This document shows positions 17,210-25,559 of a stretch of DNA of 64,000 nt, piece by piece. Every line of letters starts with the position of its first letter. Positions within the stretch are counted from its first letter, which is position 1. Source of the DNA: Terribacillus sp. FSL K6-0262 (GTDB taxonomy: Bacteria; Bacillota; Bacilli; Bacillales; Amphibacillaceae); assembly GCF_037977385.1 (NCBI RefSeq), contig NZ_CP150277.1:682001-746000 (forward strand), in the 5' to 3' direction. The translations under genes were made by a program, and so were the position numbers. A model generated the notes under the pieces. It was not told the DNA's origin and did not search any database. It saw only the letters and a list, made by a program, of their open reading frames with translations.

Positions 17210-18520
17210 TCATTGCTCTTCTCCTCCCGATTCTTCAGCTGCTTTTTGTTTATCCCATAGCCGGAAAAATGGATAGTAAACCAGAAACGATAAGACAAGG
17301 ATGATGATTTGTAATATCGCACCCGAAATGCTGCCGGTAATCATATATCCCTGCAAAATCGGCGGCATAGTCCAAGGTGGCACGATCCCGATCGGCTTTG
17401 CAACAAAGCCCCAGTCCATGGCCAAATACGTAATCAATACCGAAATAAGCGGTGTCACGATGAAGGGAACGATCAAAAGCGGGTTCATGACGATTGGCAT
17501 ACCGAACAATACTGGTTCATTGATATTGAAAATACCTGGCCCGATACTCAATCTACCAAGCTGCTTCATCTGCTGGCTTTTCGCAAATAATAGCATTGCC
17601 AGCACCAGCCCGAGCGTCGTACCGGAACCTCCGATAAAGACGATATCATTGATTTCATTCGTGACGATATGCTGTACAGGTTCGCCAAGCTCAAAGGATT
17701 TGGCATTCTCGGCTGTCAACGTCAGCCAAATCGGACCTGTCACTGCCCCGACAATTGTCGCACCATGCAAACCAGTACTCCAAAGCAATGTGATCAATAA
17801 GAAAATGATCATTGTACCAGCAAGACTCGTGCCGATCGATGTGAGCGGTTTTTGCAGCAGTACAGTGATGACATTATGAATGCTTCCAAAAGAACCGACA
17901 TTCTCGACTAACAGCCTGATGCCCCAGATTACGATGATGGCAAAAAAACCTGGTATCAGAGCAGTAAAGGAGCGGGCAACCGCTGGCGGGACCCCATCCG
18001 GCAGCTTGATGACGATATTGCGCTGTACAATGAAACGATATATTTCTGTACATATCAAGGCAATCAACATTCCGACGAACAAACCTTTGCTGGTGAACAT
18101 CGCCGTCTGATAAGCCGTCTCTGTAATATCCAATCCTTCCGGCGTCTTCCCTATTACGTATGTTACATACGGCGTCCCGACAAAATAAGCCGATAAAGAT
18201 ACAGCTCCTGCCGCAAGCGGATCAACCTTATATGACTCCGCCAGCCGATAACCGATCCCAAAGACCGCAGTCAAGGTCATCAATTCAAACGTCCCCCGAT
18301 ACGGATAAAGCAAGCTCTCCTTTAGCTGGGGACGATCGGCTAAGAAGTCCATATATGACTGAATGGGGAAATTGGCAAGTATCAAAAAGAACGAGCCGAT
18401 GATGATAAGCGGCATCGATAATATCAGTCCATCACGAAGTGCATTCAAATGGCGCTGCTGTGCAACTTTTGCAGCTATGGGCATAACTTTCCCTTCCAAG
18501 AACTGGTTCACCTTACTCAT
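17210..18520 (-). CDS. PTS cellobiose-type EIIC permease (CelB family), orphan
   Basis: 436 residues of the lactose/cellobiose EIIC family. N-terminal MSKVNQFLEGKVMPIAAKVA, the loop LSAYFVGTPYVTYVI, and the conserved GPGIFNINEPVLFGMPIVMNP with glutamate in the substrate site. It moves a beta-glucoside or chitobiose-like sugar through the membrane while EIIB phosphorylates it. No EIIA, EIIB or 6-phospho-beta-glucosidase gene lies nearby, so partner proteins must be encoded elsewhere. A consensus cre box 35 bp upstream predicts CcpA control. Confidence 0.88.
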   Translation of the reverse strand: MSKVNQFLEGKVMPIAAKVAQQRHLNALRDGLILSMPLIIIGSFFLILANFPIQSYMDFLADRPQLKESLLYPYRGTFELMTLTAVFGIGYRLAESYKVDPLAAGAVSLSAYFVGTPYVTYVIGKTPEGLDITETAYQTAMFTSKGLFVGMLIALICTEIYRFIVQRNIVIKLPDGVPPAVARSFTALIPGFFAIIVIWGIRLLVENVGSFGSIHNVITVLLQKPLTSIGTSLAGTMIIFLLITLLWSTGLHGATIVGAVTGPIWLTLTAENAKSFELGEPVQHIVTNEINDIVFIGGSGTTLGLVLAMLLFAKSQQMKQLGRLSIGPGIFNINEPVLFGMPIVMNPLLIVPFIVTPLISVLITYLAMDWGFVAKPIGIVPPWTMPPILQGYMITGSISGAILQIIILVLSFLVYYPFFRLWDKQKAAEESGGEEQ

Positions 18521-18554
18521 CGCTGTACCCCCTTAACGGATTTACAGCAGTTTA

Positions 18555-18568
18555 TGTAAACGCTTTCA
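18555..18568 (-). promoter_or_regulatory. cre box (CcpA) upstream of EIIC
   Basis: TGTAAACGCTTTCA matches the cre consensus TGWNANCGNTNWCA at every fixed position. It lies 35 bp from the EIIC start codon. Confidence 0.8.
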
Positions 18569-18727
18569 ATTTTGTTTTTGTATTTTTGCCCAAATATCGC
18601 GATACACTTTTGGGAGTATAGCATGCTGCTGTGCATTAATTGAGGCATCATCCATATAAAGATTCATTTTATCCTTTACTAGGTATATCCGTTATTTAAA
18701 TGGCAATAGGTAACTATAATCCCCCCT

Positions 18728-18768
18728 AAAAAAACAAGAACCGTCCATCACCTTGCCTGAACGGTTCT
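18728..18768 (-). terminator. Intrinsic terminator after relP
   Basis: AGAACCGT ... ACGGTTCT stem with a 16-base loop that can fold further, followed on the minus strand by TGTTTTTTT. Confidence 0.8.
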
Positions 18769-18787
18769 ATCCATTATCATGCTGAAT

Positions 18788-19552
18788 CTATTCAAGTTTT
18801 TTCGGCTCTTTGAGCAACTGCTGGATGATTCCCTGCATAAACTTGTCCTGGGTCGCCGTCATGCTGCTTACATCAAATACCTCATCCAGTTCATTTAATT
18901 GTTTATTTTTCAGCTCTTTTACTTCACTATGGATTTTTTCCATCTTCTCGTCCAGTGCAGCTGCTGAATCTGCAGCTTCTTTCAGTTCAGTTGCCAGCCG
19001 GTTTGGGATTTCCTTGTCATATTTGTAGTAAATCTTATGCTCCAAACTGGCCCAGAAATCCATCGCTATTGTCCTGATTTGGATTTCCACACATACTTTT
19101 TCTTCCCTGTCGGATAAGAATACCGGTACCTTAACGATCAGATGCAGGCTCTGATAGCCGTTCGGTTTTGGATTCTGTATATAATCTTTCCGTTCTATCA
19201 GCTCGATATCCTTCTGATTCTGGATCATTTCGCTTAATGCATAGATATCCGATTTAAAAGAACAAATGATCCTGATACCGGCAATATCTTTGATATTTTC
19301 CTTTATGGAACCCAATGAAAATTCAATATTTTTCTTATAGATTTTCTTCAGGATACTTTCTGGTGATTTTAACCGGGAGCTGCAATGCTCTATCGGATTA
19401 TAATCATGAATATAGGAGAATTCATCTTTCAGAATGTTGATTTTTGTATTCACTTCATCCAGGGCGAACTTATAAACGGCTGTGAATCTTGTCAGTTCCG
19501 TCCTCAATTGTTTAAGCTGCGTCAGATTCTCTTGTGTCAGTGGCTGCATCAT
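18788..19552 (-). CDS. relP: Small alarmone synthetase RelP/YwaC (SAS2 type)
   Basis: 254 residues. The RelA/SpoT synthetase domain is present without the HD hydrolase, TGS or ACT domains. HDYNPIEHCSSRLKSPESIL, KDIAGIRIICSF, RKDYIQNPKPNGYQSLHLIV and VEIQIRTIAMDFWASLEHKI are near-diagnostic of B. subtilis YwaC rather than YjbM. It makes (p)ppGpp from ATP and GDP/GTP. In B. subtilis ywaC is induced by cell-wall and alkaline stress through extracytoplasmic sigma factors. It is monocistronic. Double ATG at the start with AAAGGAAATC upstream. Confidence 0.92.
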   Translation of the reverse strand: MMQPLTQENLTQLKQLRTELTRFTAVYKFALDEVNTKINILKDEFSYIHDYNPIEHCSSRLKSPESILKKIYKKNIEFSLGSIKENIKDIAGIRIICSFKSDIYALSEMIQNQKDIELIERKDYIQNPKPNGYQSLHLIVKVPVFLSDREEKVCVEIQIRTIAMDFWASLEHKIYYKYDKEIPNRLATELKEAADSAAALDEKMEKIHSEVKELKNKQLNELDEVFDVSSMTATQDKFMQGIIQQLLKEPKKLE

Positions 19553-19734
19553 CTGATTTCCTTTCCGATCGGCGATAGTGACTTCATACTGTCCTGTACT
19601 TAGTTTACCAATTTTTCATCATAAATGCTGGTACAAAGGAAAGAACGTCACCTTCTATATACACCATGAGCCCTAACCGGTGATAGTACGAATTGCAAGA
19701 GACTGCAGTATGATCACCAAGCGCAGCTCGCAAA

Positions 19735-19769
19735 CAAAAAAACGAGAAAGGCCCCATCCTTTCTCGTTC
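19735..19769 (-). terminator. Intrinsic terminator after the AraC regulator
   Basis: AACGAGAAAGG / CCTTTCTCGTT stem followed on the minus strand by TTTTTTTG. Confidence 0.85.
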
Positions 19770-19784
19770 ATTCATCCGAATCCA

Positions 19785-20699
19785 TCAGTCCTCAGTCACG
19801 CCGCTCCATTCCTCTTTTAAACGATTGATGTCCCTGCGCGGAGGCAAACCGAACAGCCTGGCATACTCCCTGCTGAATTGGGACACACTTTCATATCCCA
19901 CATGAAGCGCCGCTTCCATTATATCTGCATCCTCATACAGCAATAGATGGCGAGCCTCCTGCAGCCTTATTTGCTTTTGAAATTGAATCGGGCTCATCGC
20001 GGTGACTTCCCTGAAATGCCGATGTAGCGTCGAAACACTCATCCCTGCAATGTCAGCAAGCTCCTCGATACGGAAGGATTGATTAAATTCCCTTCTTATG
20101 TAATGGATTACATCCCGGATACGCTGTGCATAGCTCCCCTGGATAGCCATCTGTGCCAGGGCACTGCCATGTTTTCCTTGCAGTACACGATAAAGGATCT
20201 CCTTTTTGATCAAAGGGGCGAGCACTGGGATATCCTCCGGTGATGCAAGCAGATCTGTCAGCCGGACTGCAACATCCAATATCGGATGCTCGACTTCACT
20301 CACATACATCCCTCGCTTCGGGTCCTCATCTGTAGTGAACTGCAAAGTGCCTTCTTCCATCACCTCTAATATTTCAGCTGGTGTAAATTCCATTTTCATA
20401 GCCAAATAGGGGGCAGAATCAGATGCTTCCAAAATCTGACCGGAAACTGGTAAATCCACCGAAGCCACCAAATAATGATTTGGTCCATAGAGTAGACGCT
20501 CCTGCCCTAAAAGGAGTTCTTTCTCTCCTTGCACGATGATACAGACAGACGGTTTGTAGACACTGTGTACAGGTCCGTAAGCACTTGAATGCCGAATGAA
20601 AAATAAGGAAGGGATGCTTGTTTCACAGATTCCCTCTTTCGGGGCAAAGCGCTTGATCACCTCGGCAAGTGTCGATTGCTTATCTGGAGCTGCTTTCAC
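19785..20699 (-). CDS. AraC family transcriptional regulator (AraC_N type)
   Basis: 304 residues. The N-terminal cupin-like AraC_N domain (FIRHSSAYGPVHSVYKPSVC, LLLGQERLLYGPNHYLVAS) is followed by two helix-turn-helix motifs at the C terminus (FRIEELADIAGMSVSTLHRH and ADIMEAALHVGYESVSQFSR). This group often controls aldo-keto reductases and alcohol dehydrogenases, but no such gene is next to it here. The start is GTG with GGAGG upstream. The divergent HPr-like gene shares its promoter region. Confidence 0.9.
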   Translation of the reverse strand: MKAAPDKQSTLAEVIKRFAPKEGICETSIPSLFFIRHSSAYGPVHSVYKPSVCIIVQGEKELLLGQERLLYGPNHYLVASVDLPVSGQILEASDSAPYLAMKMEFTPAEILEVMEEGTLQFTTDEDPKRGMYVSEVEHPILDVAVRLTDLLASPEDIPVLAPLIKKEILYRVLQGKHGSALAQMAIQGSYAQRIRDVIHYIRREFNQSFRIEELADIAGMSVSTLHRHFREVTAMSPIQFQKQIRLQEARHLLLYEDADIMEAALHVGYESVSQFSREYARLFGLPPRRDINRLKEEWSGVTED

Positions 20700-20857
20700 T
20701 ATAAAACCTCCTCCTTCTCCATGTCATCTTAAATAGTATAAATCATTTCCTCCCGCGTGGCAGGATCAGGCAAATTTATGATACGAATAAGATAACGCTC
20801 TCCTATCGAATCATCGCATAATGAAAGACATACCAATCTTGGAAAGGATGTCATCTA

Positions 20858-20944
20858 ATGAATTCGGAGCTACAGCATCATATTTCCAGCTGCATCATTC
20901 TGCCAGATCAATCTCCTTGGATTGGAGCCGATAAGGATGCTTGA
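20858..20944 (+). CDS. Upstream ORF (28 codons) overlapping the HPr-like gene
   Basis: ATG at 20858 with AAAGGATG upstream, 28 codons beginning MNSELQHHISS and ending TGA at 20944. It overlaps the first codons of the HPr-like gene (ATG at 20937) in another frame, so it may act as a translation-coupled leader. No similarity recognised. It may be chance. Confidence 0.35.
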   Translation: MNSELQHHISSCIILPDQSPWIGADKDA

Positions 20945-21236
20945 AAAAAACTTCCGTATGACAGTTGAAACAGGGTTTGCACGTTATGCGGCCGCATTGG
21001 TCCATATTGCGGGAAGGTTCTCATCTGCCATTATCATGATGCACCAAGGAAAATCTGTAGATGTAAAGCATGTCCCGGATTGCATCCTGCAGATTATGAA
21101 TCTTGGCATCAGTATACACAGTTCCTTTACGATCAGAGCAGATGGGATAGATGAGATACAGGCCATGGAAGCAATTACGGATCATTTGGAGGGTGTAAAG
21201 ACAATCAATAGGATTTTTGACTTGAAATATAGATGA
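20937..21236 (+). CDS. HPr-fold protein without phosphorylation sites
   Basis: 99 residues that align with HPr/Crh along their whole length: FRMTVETGFARYAAALVHIA against the HPr active-site helix, KSVDVKHVPDCILQIMNLGI against the Ser46 region, then ADGIDEIQAMEAITDHLEG. The catalytic histidine of HPr (GIHARPA) is missing (GFARYAA), and Ser46 is replaced by His. It therefore cannot act in normal PTS phosphotransfer or as a HPrK substrate. The start at 20937 has GGAG nine bases upstream. A TTG five codons earlier is an alternative. It lies divergent to the AraC gene. Role unknown. Confidence 0.7.
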   Translation: MLEKNFRMTVETGFARYAAALVHIAGRFSSAIIMMHQGKSVDVKHVPDCILQIMNLGISIHSSFTIRADGIDEIQAMEAITDHLEGVKTINRIFDLKYR

Positions 21237-21245
21237 TGATTTGTA

Positions 21246-21770
21246 TCAGCGCTGTATCACAACATACTGGCGATCACACCAGCGGAATTTGCGAGCCAGA
21301 TCTGCGATGGGATTTTCCCGGCTGATCGGAAAAGAAGCTCCTCCAGATTGATAGCTGCCAGCTCCCAGAAGAATCAACGTATCACATGCTTCCAGGCGGG
21401 CAGCATTTTCTTCCCCATCCCAGCATGGGTACATCTCTATCTTATCTCCATCATCCAGCTGCTCATCCACAAATCGAAATAATGCTTCATAGGCTGCCCC
21501 ATCATCCTCACATTCCAGCTCATAAAGGAATGCATTGGCAATATGAGGTATGTAGCATTCCTTTCGGCGCTCAATGACAATGCTCGAATGATCTTTTTTA
21601 GTTTGACAGATACGCCAGTATTTTTCCCCCTTGATTTCATGCATTTTTTTAAAGTAAGCATTTTCAAGCATATAATCGTCTATATCCTCAGCTCGCATCC
21701 ATATCGAGTTGCTTCCATGCTCTCCTTGCTTCAGTCTCTTGCCGGCTGCCAGATAATGTTTCTGTGTCAT
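21246..21770 (-). CDS. Hypothetical protein
   Basis: 174 residues from the ATG at 21770 (AGGTG upstream; longer starts exist). It is acidic and soluble, without membrane segment or signal. Segments such as GSNSIWMRAEDIDDYMLENA, MYPCWDGEENAARLEACD and LILLGAGSYQSGGASF are visible. It lies convergent to the HPr-like gene with only 9 bp between stops, and is divergent from the MocR regulator. I do not recognise the family. Confidence 0.6.
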   Translation of the reverse strand: MTQKHYLAAGKRLKQGEHGSNSIWMRAEDIDDYMLENAYFKKMHEIKGEKYWRICQTKKDHSSIVIERRKECYIPHIANAFLYELECEDDGAAYEALFRFVDEQLDDGDKIEMYPCWDGEENAARLEACDTLILLGAGSYQSGGASFPISRENPIADLARKFRWCDRQYVVIQR

Positions 21771-21868
21771 TTGTTCACCTGCTTCTTCGTTCATCTTACA
21801 CATAGTATACAAGAAGATGCTATACTGGCATCATAATATAACAATGTATAACAAATAGGAGCAAGCTG

Positions 21869-23329
21869 ATGATCACAATTAATAAAAACGAAGCAATTCC
21901 GCTTTCCAAGCAAATATATATGTCATTCGTGGATAAAATCCGCTCCGGTTTATTGATAGGCGGAACAAAACTCCCAACAGTAAGGCAGCTGTCCAAAGAT
22001 CTCGAAGTTAGCCTCGTCACGGTCATGAAGGCTTACAAACAGCTAGAAGAAGATGGTTTTTTGGAAATGAGCAAAGGCAAAGGAACTTATGTCAAAGCCC
22101 AGCAGCAGCCGGAAAGCCTTCCTGCAGGATCCGATTTGGATTGGCAGCTGAGCATTCCTGATTACCTGCACCGTTCCCAATATGCGCGTTTTCAGGATTC
22201 GGATGCGAGTTACCATTTCTCTTCCTCCATGATCGATCCGGCTTTGTTCCCGAATCAATACATGGATCAGCTGATTGCACAAGTATTCATGCAGAATCCG
22301 CGCATACTGTCGCAATACGGCGGCATTCAGGGTGACCTGGCATTACGTGAGAAAATGGTACAAAATCTGCAAAAATCAAAAATCAACACTGCACCGGAAA
22401 ACCTGCTGATCACTAGCGGTTCCCAGCAAGGTATCGACCTTGTTGCTCGTACATTCATCGGTCCTGGTGATGTCGTGATCATGGAAGCACCGACATATCC
22501 TGGTGCTATCGATGTTTTCCGCAGCCGTGGCGCCACCATCCTTACTGTTCCGATTGATCAAGATGGCATGCAAGTGGATATGCTGCATGGCTTATGCGAG
22601 AAACATAAACCAAAATTGATTTATACAACACCTACTTTCCATAATCCAACGGGAACCATCATGCCGCTGCAGCGTCGAAAAGTATTGCTTGATATCGCTG
22701 AAAGCCATCATTGCCTGATCACGGAAGATGATCCATTCAGCGATATCTACTTTGACCGAAAGCCGCCGCTGCCGATCAAGAGCATGGATAAGACAGGGCA
22801 TGTCATCTACTTGAAAGGGTTGAGCAAGACGATTGCGCCTGGCTGCCGTATCGGCCTGATAGCAGCTTCCGGTTCGATCTTCAAGCGGCTTTATGCAGCA
22901 AAAGCGAATATGGATCTCGGCAGCCCATTGCTGCCGCAAAAGGTGATTCTGCCGCTCCTCGATTCCACCAAGATGGAACAGCACACCAAGCGGCTTCGGG
23001 CTGCCTTGAAGAGCCGCCGTGATACGGTGCTGAAAGTCCTGGCAGAGCATGCCCCCGACGGTGTGACATGGCTGAATCCCAAGGGTGGCTTGAATGTCTG
23101 GATACAGCTGCCTGCTTGGCTGGACAGCAACGCCCTGCTATATGAAGCAAACAAGCGTCATGTCTCTTTCCTCACTGGCTCTGCTTGTTTTGCCATTGAA
23201 AATGAACATAGCACATTCCGGCTGAGCTACTCCTATGCCAATGAAAAACGATTGCAAGAAGGTGTTCAGATCCTTTGTGATATCATGCAGGCGATGCAGC
23301 CATCCAGCTCTTCTTCGCCTACCTTCTGA
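21869..23329 (+). CDS. MocR-type regulator (GntR HTH fused to class I aminotransferase fold)
   Basis: 486 residues. The winged helix (about 10-75: KLPTVRQLSKDLEVSLVTVM KAYKQLEEDGFLEMSKGKGT) is joined to an aminotransferase fold. YTTPTFHNPTGTIMP, LITEDDPFSDIYFD and YLKGLSKTIAPGCRIG are present, the last with the PLP-binding lysine. MocR proteins sense PLP or an amino-acid adduct. PdxR members activate pdxST, which here lies 500 bp downstream but convergent, unlike the usual divergent order. Assignment as PdxR is therefore only a possibility. The divergent 21770-21868 region carries TATACT-like elements on both strands. Confidence 0.85.
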   Translation: MITINKNEAIPLSKQIYMSFVDKIRSGLLIGGTKLPTVRQLSKDLEVSLVTVMKAYKQLEEDGFLEMSKGKGTYVKAQQQPESLPAGSDLDWQLSIPDYLHRSQYARFQDSDASYHFSSSMIDPALFPNQYMDQLIAQVFMQNPRILSQYGGIQGDLALREKMVQNLQKSKINTAPENLLITSGSQQGIDLVARTFIGPGDVVIMEAPTYPGAIDVFRSRGATILTVPIDQDGMQVDMLHGLCEKHKPKLIYTTPTFHNPTGTIMPLQRRKVLLDIAESHHCLITEDDPFSDIYFDRKPPLPIKSMDKTGHVIYLKGLSKTIAPGCRIGLIAASGSIFKRLYAAKANMDLGSPLLPQKVILPLLDSTKMEQHTKRLRAALKSRRDTVLKVLAEHAPDGVTWLNPKGGLNVWIQLPAWLDSNALLYEANKRHVSFLTGSACFAIENEHSTFRLSYSYANEKRLQEGVQILCDIMQAMQPSSSSSPTF

Positions 23330-23367
23330 CTCGGGATCCAGTTTGTAATCAGATCGGAAACAATGGA

Positions 23368-23398
23368 GGCTTTAGCATGCGGAAATCCTGCTAAAGCC
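23368..23398 (+). terminator. Hairpin after the MocR gene
   Basis: GGCTTTAGCA / TGCTAAAGCC stem with an 11-base loop, 40 bp after the stop. The T-tract is poor. Confidence 0.55.
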
Positions 23399-23437
23399 TT
23401 CTGACTTCATTTCACTTCCATCATCTCAGTAAACGCA

Positions 23438-23463
23438 AAAAAGCCATCCTCTTGGGATAGCTT
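23438..23463 (-). terminator. Terminator of the zinc-ribbon gene
   Basis: AAAAGCTATCC ... GGATGGCTTTT imperfect stem with T-tract on the minus strand, directly after the stop at 23465. Confidence 0.65.
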
Positions 23464-23464
23464 T

Positions 23465-23668
23465 TTAACCAAAAAATAAATCCAGCAAATTACTGCCTTT
23501 AGATGATTCCTTATTATATAATTCCGAATACCCGCATTGTGTACAAGAAATGACCAGGAATTGATTATGCTGCACATCGAATAACTTCGACAGGCCAGTG
23601 CCCGTCATTGCCACTTCTTTTTGTGAAACATCTGTACCTCCGCATTTTATACAGCCACTCTGTTGCAT
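23465..23668 (-). CDS. Small zinc-ribbon protein
   Basis: 67 residues with two CxxC pairs, CIKCGG near residue 6 and SCTQCGYSELY near residue 42, the spacing of a nucleic-acid-binding-type zinc ribbon. The middle part (TGTGLSKLFDVQHNQFLVIS) and the LDLFFG tail resemble conserved zinc-ribbon proteins found next to housekeeping genes in many bacteria. Function unknown. AAAGGGAGCG precedes the start. It is a single gene with its own terminator. Confidence 0.75.
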   Translation of the reverse strand: MQQSGCIKCGGTDVSQKEVAMTGTGLSKLFDVQHNQFLVISCTQCGYSELYNKESSKGSNLLDLFFG

Positions 23669-23787
23669 AAACGACGCTCCCTTTTTCTTTTTCTATCATT
23701 CATACGAAGACAGCATCTTGCAGGTTTCATTTTTAATCTATCCAGAGCTCGGTATCAAGCTGAGCTGATATTTTATAAAATGGGACA

Positions 23788-23828
23788 GACAAAGAAGGAA
23801 GCTGCCCCAGGGACAGCTTCCTTCTTTC
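23788..23828 (-). terminator. Terminator of pdxST
   Basis: AAGAAGGAAGCTG / CAGCTTCCTTCTT strong stem, T-rich on the minus strand, overlapping the pdxT stop codon. Confidence 0.8.
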
Positions 23829-24411
23829 ATAGCCTAGCTTTCGCAGCTTCCCCGACCATATCGCGGAAATAAGCAATCAATCTGGTATCATCGGTAAGTT
23901 CCGGGTGGAAGGCTGTTGCCAGATAATGTCCATCTCTTGCCGCGACGATACGCCCTGCATCTTCACTCAGCACCTCGACATCAGGTCCGGCTTCCAGAAT
24001 ATAAGGCGCCCGAATGAAAACTGCAGGAAAATCATCTGCCACTCCCTTTATTTCAAGGCCCGTCTCAAAGCTATCAACCTGGCGCCCGAACGCGTTCCGC
24101 TCCACAGTCACATCCATCAGGCCCAGATGGCTCGTTTCCTGATTATTGATACGTTTTGCCAACAAAATCATTCCGGCACAAGTGCCGAAAATCGGTTTTC
24201 CGGATGCACCGAAAGCCCGTAATGGCTCCAGGAAATGATACCGATCAATCAGTCTTCTCATTGCAGTACTCTCACCGCCAGGCAAAATCAATCCATCCAA
24301 GTCAGCCAGCTGTTCCACACGTTTGACCAAGACAGCTTTTGCGCCGACCGCCTCCACTGTTCGTGCATGCTCAGCCACCGCACCTTGAAGGGCCAATACA
24401 CCGATTTTCAT
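23827..24411 (-). CDS. pdxT: Pyridoxal 5'-phosphate synthase glutaminase subunit
   Basis: 194 residues, class I glutamine amidotransferase. The nucleophile is Cys78 in GTCAGM, with His169 and Glu171 in AFHPELTDD completing the triad. LILPGGEST forms the oxyanion region. PdxT releases ammonia from glutamine and channels it to PdxS in the 12+12 PLP synthase complex in the cytoplasm. It starts 17 bp after the pdxS stop, so pdxS-pdxT is one operon as in other Bacillaceae. Confidence 0.97.
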   Translation of the reverse strand: MKIGVLALQGAVAEHARTVEAVGAKAVLVKRVEQLADLDGLILPGGESTAMRRLIDRYHFLEPLRAFGASGKPIFGTCAGMILLAKRINNQETSHLGLMDVTVERNAFGRQVDSFETGLEIKGVADDFPAVFIRAPYILEAGPDVEVLSEDAGRIVAARDGHYLATAFHPELTDDTRLIAYFRDMVGEAAKARL

Positions 24412-24428
24412 CGAGCAAATCCCCTTTC

Positions 24429-25313
24429 TTACCAGCCGCGCTCCTGCATTCTGTTTTCCGGAGAGAGGCTTGTGATGTCGATTCCATTCATCGGCGTGCC
24501 AAGTCCTTTGGAAAGCTCTGCAATCAGTTTGTAATCCTGGTAATGCGTCGTTGCTTCCACGATGGCTTTGGCAAATTTCGCTGGATTATCAGATTTAAAG
24601 ATACCAGAGCCGACAAAGACACCATCCGCTCCAAGCTGCATCATCAGCGCAGCATCTGCTGGCGTTGCCACACCGCCTGCTGCAAAATTCACGACTGGAA
24701 GCTTGCCTGCTTCACGGATCTGAAGCAGGACTTCATATGGTGCGCCCAGCTCTTTGGCAAATGTCATCACTTCATCCAAATCCATGGAAAGAAGCTTTCG
24801 TACTTGAGACTGCACCTTACGCATGTGACGAACCGCTTCGACGATATTACCGGTTCCAGGCTCTCCTTTTGTACGGAGCATGGAAGCACCTTCCCCGATG
24901 CGGCGGGCAGCTTCACCTAAATCACGGCTTCCGCACACGAAAGGTACTGTGAATTCCCGCTTGTTCAAATGATACTCTTCATCTGCCGGTGTCAGTACTT
25001 CACTTTCATCGATATAATCGACACCCATGGATTCCAGCACGCGTGCTTCGACAATATGTCCGATTCGAGCTTTCGCCATCACCGGAATGGAAACAGCATT
25101 CAATACCTCTTCTACGATTGTCGGATCCGCCATCCGTGCAACTCCCCCGGCAGCCCGGATATCAGAAGGTACACGCTCAAGTGCCATAACCGCTACTGCA
25201 CCGGCTTCCTCCGCGATCTTCGCCTGCTCTGCGTTCACGACATCCATGATGACGCCGCCCTTCTGCATTTCCGCCATACCCCGTTTAACTAAATCGGTAC
25301 CTGTTTTCGCCAT
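24429..25313 (-). CDS. pdxS: Pyridoxal 5'-phosphate synthase lyase subunit
   Basis: 294 residues, a (beta/alpha)8 barrel. [40 protein letters not shown], the catalytic-lysine segment [17 protein letters not shown], and [13 protein letters not shown] in the phosphate site are all conserved. It builds PLP from ribose 5-phosphate, glyceraldehyde 3-phosphate and ammonia. The start at 25313 follows AGGAGGAGTCAAT. The open frame upstream has no such site. Confidence 0.98.
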   Translation of the reverse strand: MAKTGTDLVKRGMAEMQKGGVIMDVVNAEQAKIAEEAGAVAVMALERVPSDIRAAGGVARMADPTIVEEVLNAVSIPVMAKARIGHIVEARVLESMGVDYIDESEVLTPADEEYHLNKREFTVPFVCGSRDLGEAARRIGEGASMLRTKGEPGTGNIVEAVRHMRKVQSQVRKLLSMDLDEVMTFAKELGAPYEVLLQIREAGKLPVVNFAAGGVATPADAALMMQLGADGVFVGSGIFKSDNPAKFAKAIVEATTHYQDYKLIAELSKGLGTPMNGIDITSLSPENRMQERGW

Positions 25314-25453
25314 ATTGACTCCTCCTGCTTTTATTATCTGAAAAGTTCGATGAGGATATTGTACATATGGATAGGGTATAACACGCAAGGATTCAGTATA
25401 ACAATCTGCCCTGCGATCCAGTTAAGGCAACACAACTAAAAACCGATAAATAT

Positions 25454-25545
25454 TTGACAAAAAAATCTATTTATGCTATAATTTACAATTATTTATTTAT
25501 TGTATAAAATAGGGTTCCCTGGCCAGGGAACCCTATTTTTGTTTA
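25454..25545 (+). promoter_or_regulatory. Consensus promoter followed by a 34-bp perfect palindrome in the leader
   Basis: TTGACA (25454-25459), 17 bp, TATAAT (25477-25482) with an extended TG. The inferred start is near 25489. Positions 25506-25539 are a 34-bp perfect inverted repeat with no spacer, centred on CTGG/CCAG, with arms beginning AAAATAGGGTTCCC and ending in TTTT; more T and the AAGGAG of the methyltransferase follow at once. In RNA this is a complete intrinsic terminator placed between promoter and start codon. As DNA it could also be an operator. Confidence 0.8.
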
Positions 25546-25559
25546 AGGAGTGTGTCTTG

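Noticed and set aside
23827..25341. Long open frames opposite pdxS and pdxT (up to 193 codons)
   Set aside because: Antisense shadows of two highly conserved genes, with no ribosome binding sites and no plausible protein character.
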